This document shows, piece by piece, positions 1 through 7,420 of a DNA stretch of 64,000 nucleotides. Made by a program: the position numbers and the translations under genes. Source of the DNA: Oscillospiraceae bacterium (GTDB taxonomy: Bacteria > Bacillota > Clostridia > Oscillospirales > CAG-272); the NCBI GenBank assembly GCA_015064735.1, contig SVRP01000008.1:25761-89760 (forward strand), written 5' to 3'. Numbering within the stretch: the first letter of the stretch is position 1; every line of letters begins with the position of its first letter. Under the pieces are notes generated by a model. It made no database searches and was not told where the DNA came from. It saw nothing but the letters and a program-made list of their open reading frames with translations.

Positions 1-180
1 CCCGATCTCCCGAATATATCCTTCCGTGTTTTTCATACAGTATCTTAAATCGAAAGGAGTATACGCGTGTCCCGAAAAACCGATAGACGAAAAGCCTTTT
101 TCAAGGGCGGCAAGAACGATCTCCTCGGGAGTGTTACGTCCGTCGCAAAAGGTTGTATGCGTGTGAAGATTTGAAAGCAT
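1..180 (-). CDS. PHP-family phosphatase, N-terminal part (histidinol-phosphatase type)
   Basis: Only the first 60 codons lie in the window; the rest runs off the left edge. The protein begins MLSNLHTHTTFCDGRN and continues with GFSSIGFSGHAYTPFD. The HTHTxFCDG motif is the first metal-binding motif of PHP-domain phosphoesterases, and its spacing resembles HisK/HisJ histidinol-phosphatases that dephosphorylate L-histidinol phosphate. A good ribosome site (GAGGTGAAATAAA) precedes the ATG. The start lies one base past the stop of the upstream YitT gene, so the two are probably co-transcribed. No his genes are visible, so the substrate is inferred. Another PHP phosphoesterase is possible. Confidence 0.8.
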   Translation of the reverse strand, partial: MLSNLHTHTTFCDGRNTPEEIVLAALEKGFSSIGFSGHAYTPFDLRYCMKNTEGYIREIG

Positions 181-181
181 T

Positions 182-811
182 TTATTTCACCTCGGAGTCT
201 TTTTTCTTGAAACCTTTGGAGATAATAGAAATAACGAGGTCTATTCCAAGCGTTTTTATCAGCAATCCCAAAAAAGAGCTGAGAAAAACGGTCAAGCCGG
301 ATAAAATGCCACCAACCAGAACGATCAGAACATCAGTGATCAACAGAGCTTTTCCAATCTTAATGTTAGAAAACTTTTTCACGATCAGCGCGATGATATC
401 CGTTCCGCCCGAGCTTGAATCAACGTAAAACATTATGCCGCTTGCGACTGCAATAACAGCCGCTCCGACGACGGTAGAAAGATAAATATTGGAGATCAAG
501 GGAGCTCCAAAGTAAAGGGGCTTTTCAAGCGCGCCTATAAATACCGTCGTTAAAACCGATCCGACCAAGGTTTTGACAGCCATATCCTTTCCGAGTATCA
601 AAAAGGCAAGAATGACCAGCGCAAGATTGATTACAGTCAGAATTATTCCCGGAGAAAAAGGGAGAAAGCGGGTAAGAATGACCGATATTCCGCTTGTACC
701 TCCAAGCAAAAGCGAGTGCGGAAAAATGAATAATACCGTACTAAGCGCATATAAAACGCTGCCGACGAATATCAATAGATAGTCTTTCAATAAATGCTTC
801 GATTTTACCAT
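182..811 (-). CDS. YitT family membrane protein
   Basis: The 209-residue protein is an integral membrane protein with about five hydrophobic segments and the YitT/DUF161 pattern. Recognisable parts are the glycine-rich LLGGTSGISVILTRF near residue 35 and the later DSSSGGTDIIALIVKKF. The C-terminal DUF2179 domain of the longer family members is absent (usual length about 280), so this is the short form. I start at MVKSK: the ATG at 811 follows an AAGGCGGTG ribosome site, whereas an upstream in-frame ATG at 862 would lie at or upstream of the -35 element of the promoter repeat. The biochemical role of the family is unclear. It is followed directly by the PHP gene. Confidence 0.85.
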   Translation of the reverse strand: MVKSKHLLKDYLLIFVGSVLYALSTVLFIFPHSLLLGGTSGISVILTRFLPFSPGIILTVINLALVILAFLILGKDMAVKTLVGSVLTTVFIGALEKPLYFGAPLISNIYLSTVVGAAVIAVASGIMFYVDSSSGGTDIIALIVKKFSNIKIGKALLITDVLIVLVGGILSGLTVFLSSFLGLLIKTLGIDLVISIISKGFKKKDSEVK

Positions 812-817
812 GTTGCA

Positions 818-866
818 CCGCCTTTCTGCGTTTAGTATATCATAAAATCGTAGAGATTTCAAGACC
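818..866 (-). promoter_or_regulatory. Promoter-carrying repeat, copy 1 (YitT gene)
   Basis: Read on the minus strand, the element holds a -35-like TTGAAA (857-862), a 17-base spacer, TATACT (834-839) with an upstream TG (extended -10), and AAGGCGG as ribosome site. The -10 lies about 23 bases from the ATG. The same module occurs at 1354-1416 and 3936-3998. Confidence 0.65.
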
Positions 867-871
867 GTCGT

Positions 872-929
872 GCCAAATCACGCCAAAGGCGTGTAAAAAA
901 TGCGTTTTGCCAAAGCAAAACGCTACCTT
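872..929. repeat. Degenerate palindrome fragments
   Basis: Short GC palindromes of the form ACGCC-aaa-GGCGT and GCGTTTTG-ccaaag-CAAAACGC lie here. The first resembles the opening unit of the palindrome array at 4018, so this looks like a decayed array. No gene is seen. Confidence 0.45.
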
Positions 930-1078
930 ACTTCTTCACTATTCACTATTACTTATTACTTGCCAAAAAACGACAGGAGGTTTTAGTGAAAAGTGAAGAG
1001 TGAAAAGTGAAAAAGTAAAAACGACAACCTTCTGTCGAAGATTGCCGTTTTTTGTGTTTGGTGACCGTTTTAGATGAC
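930..1078. repeat. 149-bp direct repeat with terminator, copy 1
   Basis: This block is nearly identical to 4293-4441. It contains a run of AAGTGAAxAGTG repeats and, at about 1018-1056, a hairpin (AAACGACAA...TTGCCGTTT around CTTC-TGTC-GAAG) with A/T tracts on both sides, so it can end transcription from either direction. Each copy abuts the 3' end of a leftward gene. Confidence 0.75.
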
Positions 1079-1082
1079 GTAG

Positions 1083-1346
1083 TTAATTTTTGTCAAAATC
1101 ATACGGTCTGCCGCATATATCGCGTTTTCCGCAATTTGGACATTTCAAGAGTGCTTTGTTTTCACCAAGTGGGTGTATTATTTTCTGCTTCGTATAAAAA
1201 CGGTGTCCGCAGTTAGGGCAAACAAAAGGCTTGGAAACAAAATCCTTGATGGATTCTGAATATCTATACCTTTGATATAGACGCCAAGCAATACCGGGAG
1301 CAAAGATTATAAGCGCAACAATTGCCAAAAAAATATATTTTTCCAT
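1083..1346 (-). CDS. Small membrane-anchored zinc-ribbon protein
   Basis: The 87-residue protein has one N-terminal transmembrane segment (about residues 4-20) followed by a cytosolic-type zinc ribbon. The metal ligands are two CPNC motifs, CPNCGHRFY and KCPNCGKRD, separated by about 25 residues. I do not recognise a named family. A tail-in, zinc-ribbon-out layout is common in uncharacterised Bacillota proteins of membrane stress or protein quality control, but no role can be assigned. The gene is monocistronic: it starts 24 bases after the -10 of the promoter repeat and ends at the 149-bp terminator repeat. Confidence 0.7.
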   Translation of the reverse strand: MEKYIFLAIVALIIFAPGIAWRLYQRYRYSESIKDFVSKPFVCPNCGHRFYTKQKIIHPLGENKALLKCPNCGKRDICGRPYDFDKN

Positions 1347-1353
1347 ATCTCCA

Positions 1354-1416
1354 CCGCCTTTCTGGAATTAGTATAGCATAAAATCGTGAAGATTGCAAGG
1401 CGTTTGCGGGGAATTG
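1354..1416 (-). promoter_or_regulatory. Promoter-carrying repeat, copy 2
   Basis: On the minus strand, TTGCAA (1393-1398), 17 bases, then TATACT (1370-1375), then AAGGCGGTGG as ribosome site. The 63-bp block matches 3936-3998 almost base for base, including the GCAAGGCGTTTG tail upstream of the -35. Confidence 0.7.
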
Positions 1417-1439
1417 CGACGGAGATTTGCACACTCGAT

Positions 1440-1623
1440 TGTAGGGACAGGCGTCCTCGACTGTCCGCTTGCGGGCGATTCGTGAATCGCCCCTACAAGA
1501 GCTTCGGGCGCGGAATGTCAACTACTTCTGCGTCGCTTCGCTCGCAGAGCGAGCTTCGAAGCGGCGAGTGCCCCAGCCAAGACAACAAAAAAGCCACCCA
1601 ATCGGGTGGCTTGTTGTTTGTCA
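1440..1623. repeat. Palindrome-rich composite with tRNA-like 3' end and terminator
   Basis: This 364-base gap holds a 'GTAGGGACAGGCGTCCTCG' repeat, GC palindromes (CGCTTCGCTCGCAGAGCGAG), then GTGCCCCAGCCA at 1568-1579. That sequence equals the 3' end of the tRNA-Gln gene at 8771. A stem-loop (GCCACCC-aatc-GGGTGGC, 1593-1610) extends outward as GACAACAA...TTGTTGTTTGTC. Similar composites occur at 5500-5680 and 8590-8770. Confidence 0.55.
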
Positions 1624-1624
1624 A

Positions 1625-1700
1625 GAGGCTACGAAAAAGATATTTTTCGGGGGTTATAATAAGGATTCGAACTCCAACGGGGGCGGAAAACGAAATAAGT
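1625..1700 (-). other. tRNA-like T-arm fragment, copy 1
   Basis: The minus strand reads GGAGTTCGAATCC, a T-arm/T-loop, followed by an AAAAATATCTTTTTCG tail. No acceptor stem, D-arm or anticodon arm can be formed around it. Related fragments are at 4213-4290 and 9214-9300. I read it as debris of a lost tRNA locus. Confidence 0.4.
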
Positions 1701-1710
1701 GGCATGCATC

Positions 1711-2139
1711 TTAAAATGCGTACTTAATCATATAGTACCAGAAAAATTTTCCCATTATTTTATTATAGTCGTCCATACCCAAAATCTCGGTGTGCTCGCC
1801 TATTTTTTCAAGAAGCAACTTAGCGGCGGGAGATTTCCAACTCTTTCTGGGCATCGGGGTGCAGAAAATAAAGTCTTTACCATCAACGACACATTGAAGC
1901 CAAAGCTGTCCACTTCCGATGCCGAATTCTGCGCGTTGGAAAGCGGAAAAGGGGATTTCTCTATTGAAAACCTTAAGCTTATCATTCGTACAAACAATAC
2001 AATCATCTTTAATCTCTGTAATGTATCCTGTAAAGGCAGTAACCGTAGGAAGAATATCGGCTCCTCTTGCAAGCGCCATGTTAAAAACTTTGTTTTGATC
2101 CAAGTTATTTTCTTCGCAATATTTTTTCATAGTCATCAT
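1711..2139 (-). CDS. Hypothetical protein (142 aa)
   Basis: I do not recognise the family. The protein has no signal peptide, membrane segment or metal motif. It begins MMTMKKYCEENNLD, followed by a helix-turn-helix-like N-terminus (residues 4-30) and a predicted beta-rich middle (DDCIVCTNDKLKVFNREI). The middle resembles small nucleic-acid-binding or Hfq-like modules only superficially. I choose the ATG at 2139, ten bases after AAGGAG; a TTG at 2148 would sit against the ribosome site. It lies 30 bases downstream of the XRE-LRR gene in the same orientation, so the two may form an operon. Confidence 0.6.
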   Translation of the reverse strand: MMTMKKYCEENNLDQNKVFNMALARGADILPTVTAFTGYITEIKDDCIVCTNDKLKVFNREIPFSAFQRAEFGIGSGQLWLQCVVDGKDFIFCTPMPRKSWKSPAAKLLLEKIGEHTEILGMDDYNKIMGKFFWYYMIKYAF

Positions 2140-2169
2140 AGTATTCAATCTCCTTTTTAATGTAATTTA

Positions 2170-3453
2170 TCAGCCGCGCTTCCATATGTAGTCAGTGAAT
2201 CTGAAAGTAAGATATTGAACCGCGGTAGACGATCCGTTTCCAAAATCAACAACATCGATCATATTTCCATAATCGTCATACAGCTTCCAACCGGCGTATA
2301 TTTCAAATAATACATTCCCATCGCAGCCTGAAAAATTCCTGAAGGCAAATTTTCCTATTTTCGTAACGCTTGCGGGAATAACTATACTCTCAATCGAAAC
2401 GCAATCAGCAAAGGCTTTCTCACCTATGTGGTATACACCCGCAGGTATTGCCATCTCCTTCAATTTTTTACATCCATTAAACGCAAAAGGCTCTATCGTT
2501 TTTATTTTGCCCGGCAGGTTAACGCTTTCAAGCTCAACGCAATTCTCAAACGCCCCTTGTCCAATAGCGGTTACCGTTTCGGGAATAAGAATACTTTTCA
2601 CCGTTGTGTTTCCTGCAAATGCGAATGCTTTAATTTGAACGACCTTTTCTCCACTCGGAGAATTCTCGGGAATAACGATATTTTCGTCCGTGCAGTCCCC
2701 CTGAGCAACAATGCACGTACCGTCACCATTGGACATATACATCAAGCCCTCGCTGGGCTGAGGCTGCTCACACAATATACATTGTCGGTCGATATATTTA
2801 TGCTCCAGTTTTTCCGTCTCTCTGCGAGTCCGTACAAGCGCATTGTTGCAATCCGCGCAATAAATGACCTCGTCATAGGAGCCGCCCGACTTGCAGGTAG
2901 GCGCGATCTCATTCTCTTTCACACTGCTTAGCAAGGTATGCGCTATCTTTGCAACACTTCGAGGAGTACGTATGAGCTCCTCGTTGCAATCCGCGCAATA
3001 AACGACCTCGTCATAGGAGCCGTCTGATGCGCAGGTGGGCGCGATCTCATTCTCTTTCACACTGCTTGTTGCGGTATGATGATGCTCTTCATTTGTGGGT
3101 TTGATTATTTTTATGATCACACACGCCGCCGCTACAACAAAACAAATCGCAAGTATCAGATACCAATACGGATATTTCTTTTTCCGAGATACAGGTGCCG
3201 TTTTCTCAATTTTGGCTTCTGCCGTTTGAACTGCGGGAGTATCCGCCCTGTCCTCATTATCCTCATTCAGCAAATAGTCCGTTGTCACGTTAAAAAGCTT
3301 ACTGATACGCAATATATTTTGAGCGTCGGGCAACGCCGTTTCGTTCTCCCATCTGCTGATCGCCTGTCGCGATACGTCCAACTTCTCAGCGAATTCCTCT
3401 TGCGACCAACCCTTTTCTTTTCTGAGTTCAATTAGTTTATCTGCCAATTTCAT
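2170..3453 (-). CDS. XRE-family HTH / single-TM / leucine-rich-repeat protein
   Basis: The 427-residue protein combines parts that normally occur separately. Residues 1-65 are an XRE/Cro helix-turn-helix (LRKEKGWSQEEFAEKLDVSR, then AISRWENETALPDAQN). A basic stretch and one transmembrane segment follow (about 96-118, YWYLILAICFVVAAACVIIK). Two copies of a cysteine module then occur (SVKENEIAPTC...YCADCN) at about 130-205, and a BspA-type LRR_5 domain at about 235-385 (AFAFAGNTTVKSILIPETV and similar units). The HTH should be cytoplasmic and the cysteine/LRR part outside. It may be a membrane-tethered regulator that senses an extracellular ligand; that role is inference. The ATG follows GGGGGTG. 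Confidence 0.85.
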   Translation of the reverse strand: MKLADKLIELRKEKGWSQEEFAEKLDVSRQAISRWENETALPDAQNILRISKLFNVTTDYLLNEDNEDRADTPAVQTAEAKIEKTAPVSRKKKYPYWYLILAICFVVAAACVIIKIIKPTNEEHHHTATSSVKENEIAPTCASDGSYDEVVYCADCNEELIRTPRSVAKIAHTLLSSVKENEIAPTCKSGGSYDEVIYCADCNNALVRTRRETEKLEHKYIDRQCILCEQPQPSEGLMYMSNGDGTCIVAQGDCTDENIVIPENSPSGEKVVQIKAFAFAGNTTVKSILIPETVTAIGQGAFENCVELESVNLPGKIKTIEPFAFNGCKKLKEMAIPAGVYHIGEKAFADCVSIESIVIPASVTKIGKFAFRNFSGCDGNVLFEIYAGWKLYDDYGNMIDVVDFGNGSSTAVQYLTFRFTDYIWKRG

Positions 3454-3556
3454 AATGACACCCCCTGTTTATACATAATTGTACCAAAATTGATTTCAAA
3501 AAGCCACCGCATCAACCTTACAATTATGCAACAAGACTTTACACAAGGCAAAATTC

Positions 3557-3928
3557 TTAGTTTCGTTCCGATAGAAGTACGCAAAAGACTACTGTTGAAA
3601 TGATAATTTGCGCCGCTATTACGATGAAGTACGGATAGAGGTCAAACAAAACAACGTAGCAAACGGAAACGGCAATCGAAACAAATATGCCGAAGATCAT
3701 AGCCCACAAAGCCCATTGATCTTTTCGCTTATCAAACAGTTGGAGAAAAGTATACGCAAGAAAACAGAAAGCAATACCAAGTGTCCAAAGCCGTATATCG
3801 GGTAACAAAATTTCAAATACAATTAGATTGATAACAAGGCAGGTGCTTGAAAGAATATGTAAAATCCGCTTTAATTTGAATTGCGGTGTATTATGAGGTG
3901 TAAACCAATAATTGTGATTCTTTTTCAA
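3557..3928 (-). CDS. Hypothetical four-helix membrane protein
   Basis: The 123-residue protein has four hydrophobic helices (about 22-42, 47-64, 72-92, 97-118) with short loops and a basic N-terminus (MKKNHNYWFTPHNTPQFKLK). I do not recognise a family. The start is TTG, supported by the AAGGCGGTAGGGA ribosome site inside the promoter repeat. A gene of similar build is not seen elsewhere in the window. Confidence 0.65.
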   Translation of the reverse strand: MKKNHNYWFTPHNTPQFKLKRILHILSSTCLVINLIVFEILLPDIRLWTLGIAFCFLAYTFLQLFDKRKDQWALWAMIFGIFVSIAVSVCYVVLFDLYPYFIVIAAQIIISTVVFCVLLSERN

Positions 3929-3935
3929 ATCCCTA

Positions 3936-3998
3936 CCGCCTTTCTGCGATTAGTATATCATAAAATCGTGAAGATTGCAAGGCGTTTGTGGGGAATTG
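3936..3998 (-). promoter_or_regulatory. Promoter-carrying repeat, copy 3
   Basis: Minus strand TTGCAA (3975-3980), 17-base spacer, TATACT (3952-3957) with extended -10 TG, then AAGGCGG. It drives the four-helix membrane protein gene; the start codon is 24 bases downstream of the -10, as in copy 2. Confidence 0.7.
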
Positions 3999-4017
3999 GG
4001 GCGACACTCGCTCCAAA

Positions 4018-4200
4018 TCACGCCGAAGGCGTGTATATCATCCGCAACTTGTTGCGGTATATCATCAGACCGAAGGTCTGGATATCATCAAGCCGCAGGT
4101 AAGATGCACGCTAAAGCGTGATGATATACAGCCCCATAGGGGCTGATGATATGCACCGCACTTCGCGCGGCGATGATATACCAAGCCTGCGGCTTGGATA
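4018..4200. repeat. Branched palindrome array A
   Basis: Seven to eight GC-rich hairpin units follow each other: ACGCC-gaa-GGCGT, CCGCAAC-tt-GTTGCGG, AGACC-gaa-GGTCT, CACGC-taaa-GCGTG, AGCCCC-ata-GGGGCT, CGC-acttc-GCG, AAGCC-tgc-GGCTT. In the left half they are separated by TATATCATC, in the right half by its complement GATGATATA. The spacers can therefore pair across the centre while each unit forms its own hairpin, giving a branched structure. Related arrays are at 9781 and 10461. Confidence 0.75.
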
Positions 4201-4212
4201 AACAAAAAAGAT

Positions 4213-4290
4213 ATTTTTGCGGTTTGCAATAAGGATTTGAACCCGAGTAAATTATAATGCTTTTCGACCATCGGGAGAAAAGCTACATTA
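4213..4290 (-). other. tRNA-like T-arm fragment, copy 2
   Basis: The minus strand reads TCTCCCGATGGTCGAAAAGC, then CGGGTTCAAATCCTT, and ends in an AAAAATATCTTTTTTG tail. It matches 9214-9300 (plus strand) at most positions. Only a T-arm is recognisable; the 5' half of a tRNA is missing. Confidence 0.45.
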
Positions 4291-4292
4291 GT

Positions 4293-4441
4293 ACTTCTTC
4301 ACTATTCACTATTACTTATTACTTGCCAAAAAACGACAAGAGGTTTTAGTGAAAAGTGAAGAGTGAAAAGTGAAAAAGTAAAAACGACAACCTTCTGTCG
4401 AAGATTGCCGTTTTTTGTGTTTGGTGACCGTTTCAGATGAC
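4293..4441. repeat. 149-bp direct repeat with terminator, copy 2
   Basis: Near-identical copy of 930-1078, again directly at the 3' end of a leftward gene (polysaccharide deacetylase). The hairpin around 4383-4418 should act as its terminator. Confidence 0.75.
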
Positions 4442-5302
4442 TTATTTTTTATCGATTTCTATTGTCTTTCCTGATTCTATTTTATAAATAATCCCATCTA
4501 CATCTATCCAAACATCCAGCAACGTGGGGTTGTATATCATATAACCGTTCGCACTGTATATCAAATTTTTGTAAGCTTGAACGTAATCGTATATCTCTAT
4601 ATTCGTTGCATACCATATCTCAGGATTATTAGCAAGCTTTTGACAAATTTCTTCCATGTGATTCCAATTATCCTTCGTATCAAATTCATAGCTGTGTCCC
4701 CAGATATAGAGCAGACGAGGAACTCGTTTTGCATGATATGCCTTTGTAGAAATGTCAATATTCAAAAATTTTTCAATATATTCCATAATTTTAGGATTGT
4801 TATGATGGGCGCTTGGCATCCATGCGTGAAAATCCTGCGGAAGCATAAATGAATCGTTGTCTCCGCCTAAGGTTCGGGAATACACGATATCCAAATCGGT
4901 CAAATATTGCTTGATCTGCTCATAGCTTCCGAAATTACCCATCTGAGTAATCCCCGTGTCAGGATATGCCATTCCACGAATAATGCGACTGCATTTCTCC
5001 TCCAATTCCAAGCGGCAATCCAACACGTCGCGTATACCCTCGATCACACGCATATTTCCGTTAGCTCTGTGATTGGCGCCGTGAACTGCGATTTCATGCC
5101 CTTTTGAGAGAAAATATTCGTTGATCTCCTCCTTTGTGAAGTTGGTTTTTCGCATATATTCACAGTTAAAATTAAAGGTAGCCTTCATTCCATATCGATC
5201 AAACAGCTCTGCGAGGCGCTTATCCTGCTGCACTCCGTCATCATAGCTAAACGTTACCGCCTTTGCCTTTCCATTGGGATATCTCATAAAAACAGATCTC
5301 AT
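4442..5302 (-). CDS. Polysaccharide deacetylase family protein (NodB domain)
   Basis: The 286-residue protein carries the NodB deacetylase motifs: TFSYDDG (motif 1 with the Asp pair, about residues 17-23), HEIAVHGANH (motif 2 metal histidines, about 69-78), RGMAYPDTG (motif 3, about 107-115) and LYIWGHSYEF (motif 5 region). Family members remove N- or O-acetyl groups from wall or capsular glycans in a metal-dependent reaction. There is no signal peptide, so it may act inside the cell or on small glycan intermediates. I choose the ATG at 5302, six bases after GGAGG, over a TTG two codons upstream. It is monocistronic and ends at the 149-bp terminator repeat. Confidence 0.85.
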   Translation of the reverse strand: MRSVFMRYPNGKAKAVTFSYDDGVQQDKRLAELFDRYGMKATFNFNCEYMRKTNFTKEEINEYFLSKGHEIAVHGANHRANGNMRVIEGIRDVLDCRLELEEKCSRIIRGMAYPDTGITQMGNFGSYEQIKQYLTDLDIVYSRTLGGDNDSFMLPQDFHAWMPSAHHNNPKIMEYIEKFLNIDISTKAYHAKRVPRLLYIWGHSYEFDTKDNWNHMEEICQKLANNPEIWYATNIEIYDYVQAYKNLIYSANGYMIYNPTLLDVWIDVDGIIYKIESGKTIEIDKK

Positions 5303-5499
5303 AAACAACCTCCGAAAATTTATTGGATTAATTTACGTGTATTTTCTTAATTCGATGATAGTACGGCTTTTTCGCTCTCCTTTCGGGTGGTAAACACATT
5401 ATACCGAAAGGGAGCGAAAATGCAAGAAAAGTTTTTGAAAATTATTTGTTGAGAGTATTATAACATAAATTCAGAAAAATGTAAAGAAAAATATGTTTG

Positions 5500-5680
5500 G
5501 CACTAGGGTAACTCCGCTTCGCTCCGTGATTCGCACGCTCTACGCCTGACAAGAGAGCTTGTCGATCTCCGAGCGGCGAATGCGAACCTAATTCTGCGTC
5601 GCTTCGCTCGCAGAGCGAGCTTGGAAGCGACGAGTGCCCCAGCCAACGCAAAAAGGACGCCGATTGGCGTCCTTTGCGTT
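5500..5680. repeat. Palindrome-rich composite with tRNA-Gln-like 3' end and terminator
   Basis: The block has GC palindromes (AGCTTGTCGATCTCCGAGCGG, CGCTTCGCTCGCAGAGCGAG), then GTGCCCCAGCCA (5634-5645) equal to the tRNA-Gln 3' end, then a perfect stem-loop AACGCAAAaaGGACGCC-gatt-GGCGTCCTTTGCGTT. The same hairpin sequence is at 8737-8770 beside the real tRNA-Gln. The sequence TCTGACCTTAATAGATG occurs twice just downstream (5690 and 5803). Confidence 0.55.
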
Positions 5681-5910
5681 GTGTGTTCTGACCTTAATAG
5701 ATGCCACCTTGAAAACATAGTGTTTTCAAGGGTTTTAGGTGCATTTTTCTCTTTTAATCTCTATTTTCTCACCGGTATTCTGAATTTTGGCATTTTAGGA
5801 TCTGACCTTAATAGATGACACTTATACAGTTGCACATACCGCTAACAAGCGACTCGGCGAAAAATTCTAGCGTAGGAGAGTACCCCTCTCTGTTTTGTTC
5901 TAAAAAAGGA

Positions 5911-5939
5911 TTGCGATTTTCAATATTTTGTGATATAAT
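5911..5939 (+). promoter_or_regulatory. Promoter of the recombinase-HNH-HExxH operon
   Basis: TTGCGA (5911-5916), 17 bases, TATAAT (5934-5939) with TG one base before it (extended -10). About 30 bases downstream lies the dyad CGATT-ca-AATCG (5970-5981), which could be an operator. Confidence 0.65.
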
Positions 5940-6017
5940 TTATGTATAATACACTAATAACTCTAATAGCGATTCAAATCGTAATACTTTCCTTTTGGGT
6001 TTATTTATGGGGGAAAT

Positions 6018-6899
6018 ATGGCTATTATATACATAAGATCATCATCGAGTGCATGCAGTTTAATTAAACAAAAGGAAGAAATTAATAATTTACTAAAAGC
6101 AAATAAAATTCTTTTAGAAAATGTTATTTACATTGAAGAAATATCCCATATTTTTTATGAAAGCAAATTTAAAACTGAAATACTCGACAGCGATATATGT
6201 AATGACACAATTTATACTTTGTCAATAGATAGAATAAGCCGAGAAGTCGAAATAATCCAAGAAGTATTTTACAATCTTTTGAAAAGAAATGTAAAAATTT
6301 TTTGCTTATCAAGCAATAGCTTTTTCGAAGAATATCACTTGATCTGTGCCAAAGTATTTCAAAGTTGTTCATTAATGGAAAGGGAGTATTTGTCTGGGGT
6401 AACTAAATCAGCCTTAAATAAACTTAAAGATCAAGGAATCAAATTAGGAAGAGCACCGAAATACGACCGTAATGAATTGTTTAAAAAAATAGTGGAAGCT
6501 AAAAACACAAGGAATTTAACATATGCGCAGATTGCGGAGATTTACAATGTAGATGCTTCTACCATATGCAGAATTTATAATCAAGGACTCAAAAATCATG
6601 GCTTTTCAGAAGGCAGAAAACAAGAGCTAAAAGAACTCATTAAAAATGATTTAGAAAACAATTTAACCCACCAGCAAATTATTGAAAAACATAATATTCC
6701 TAAAACTTTTCTAATTACACTTTCAAAAGAGATAAAACTTGACGAAGAAGTAAATAGTATTCCACTCGATACAAAACAAAAAATCGCCTCAGAGGCAAAT
6801 GCTGGAATATCTATTGAAACCTTGGCAAAAAAATATAGTTCCAATCAAGCAGTTGTTAAGAAAGTAATAAAATTAATGAAAGGGGGAGCTAACTGGTAA
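6018..6899 (+). CDS. Small serine recombinase (resolvase/invertase family) with extra HTH domains
   Basis: The 293-residue protein has a resolvase-type catalytic domain at about 1-145. It starts AIIYIRSSSSACSLIKQKEE (nucleophile Ser in the RxSS motif), has SIDRISRE near residue 73 (catalytic Arg region) and EREYLSGVTKSALNKLKDQG-KLGRAP near 125, the long E helix. A Hin-type HTH follows (TYAQIAEIYNVDASTICRIY, about 173-192), then two further HTH-like repeats (LTHQQIIEKHNIPKTFL and ISIETLAKKYSSNQAVVKKV). The domain usually has one HTH in about 190 residues, so the C-terminus is extended. It should cut and rejoin DNA at a specific site. It is the first gene of an AT-rich three-gene operon overlapping by one base with the next. 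The ATG follows GGGGGAAAT. Confidence 0.85.
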   Translation: MAIIYIRSSSSACSLIKQKEEINNLLKANKILLENVIYIEEISHIFYESKFKTEILDSDICNDTIYTLSIDRISREVEIIQEVFYNLLKRNVKIFCLSSNSFFEEYHLICAKVFQSCSLMEREYLSGVTKSALNKLKDQGIKLGRAPKYDRNELFKKIVEAKNTRNLTYAQIAEIYNVDASTICRIYNQGLKNHGFSEGRKQELKELIKNDLENNLTHQQIIEKHNIPKTFLITLSKEIKLDEEVNSIPLDTKQKIASEANAGISIETLAKKYSSNQAVVKKVIKLMKGGANW

Positions 6900-7420
6900 T
6901 GGCATATCATGAAAAAATGCAAACGAAAGTAAAGGATATTGTTGCTTATCGTTCTGCTCATTTTGACGAGACAAAAATGAACATTGATATTTCCGACTTG
7001 TCAACTCATTGTTGGCGTTGCGGAGAAATACGCAGATTACAGCGATGTCACATAGTTCCCTCAAGTGCTGAAGGACATGATTCTCCTGATAATTATTTTT
7101 TGTTGTGTAACTCTTGCCATGAGGAAGCACCTAACACAACAAATCCTAATAGAATGTATGAATGGTTACTTTCTTCAAGGTCAGATATTTACAATACCTT
7201 TTGGGGTGAAAAAGTAAGTGATGTTTATCAAAAGCTCTATCAAAAAAACTTAAAAGATGAAATAGTTAGTAGATATATAAAAAGCCAAAATTCTTTTGAA
7301 GAATTACTTGCTCAAAAAATCAAAGAATGTAAAGCACATATTGGTCAAGGGAGGTTAAATGTATCTGCATGGGTTGCCTTTTGGGAAAATCTATTTGAAG
7401 AATTCGATTATAATATTTGA
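6899..7420 (+). CDS. HNH endonuclease domain protein
   Basis: The 173-residue protein has a compact HNH/zinc site in its first half: CWRCG (two Cys), RRLQRCHIVPSS (the first His of the HNH), and SPDNYFLLCNSCHEEAP (Asn, the second CxxC and final His). This is the McrA/HNH_5 arrangement, expected to nick or cut nucleic acid with one metal. The second half (about 85-173) is helical and unrecognised. The start ATG overlaps the recombinase stop (TAATG) and the end overlaps the next start (TTGA), so the three proteins are translationally coupled and probably made in fixed ratio. It is low in GC, unlike the flanks. Confidence 0.8.
   Translation: MAYHEKMQTKVKDIVAYRSAHFDETKMNIDISDLSTHCWRCGEIRRLQRCHIVPSSAEGHDSPDNYFLLCNSCHEEAPNTTNPNRMYEWLLSSRSDIYNTFWGEKVSDVYQKLYQKNLKDEIVSRYIKSQNSFEELLAQKIKECKAHIGQGRLNVSAWVAFWENLFEEFDYNI

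Noticed and set aside
4018..4200. CRISPR array
   Set aside because: The repeated parts are 9-base spacers that change orientation at the centre and the units between are self-complementary; CRISPR repeats are longer, unidirectional and have non-palindromic spacers.
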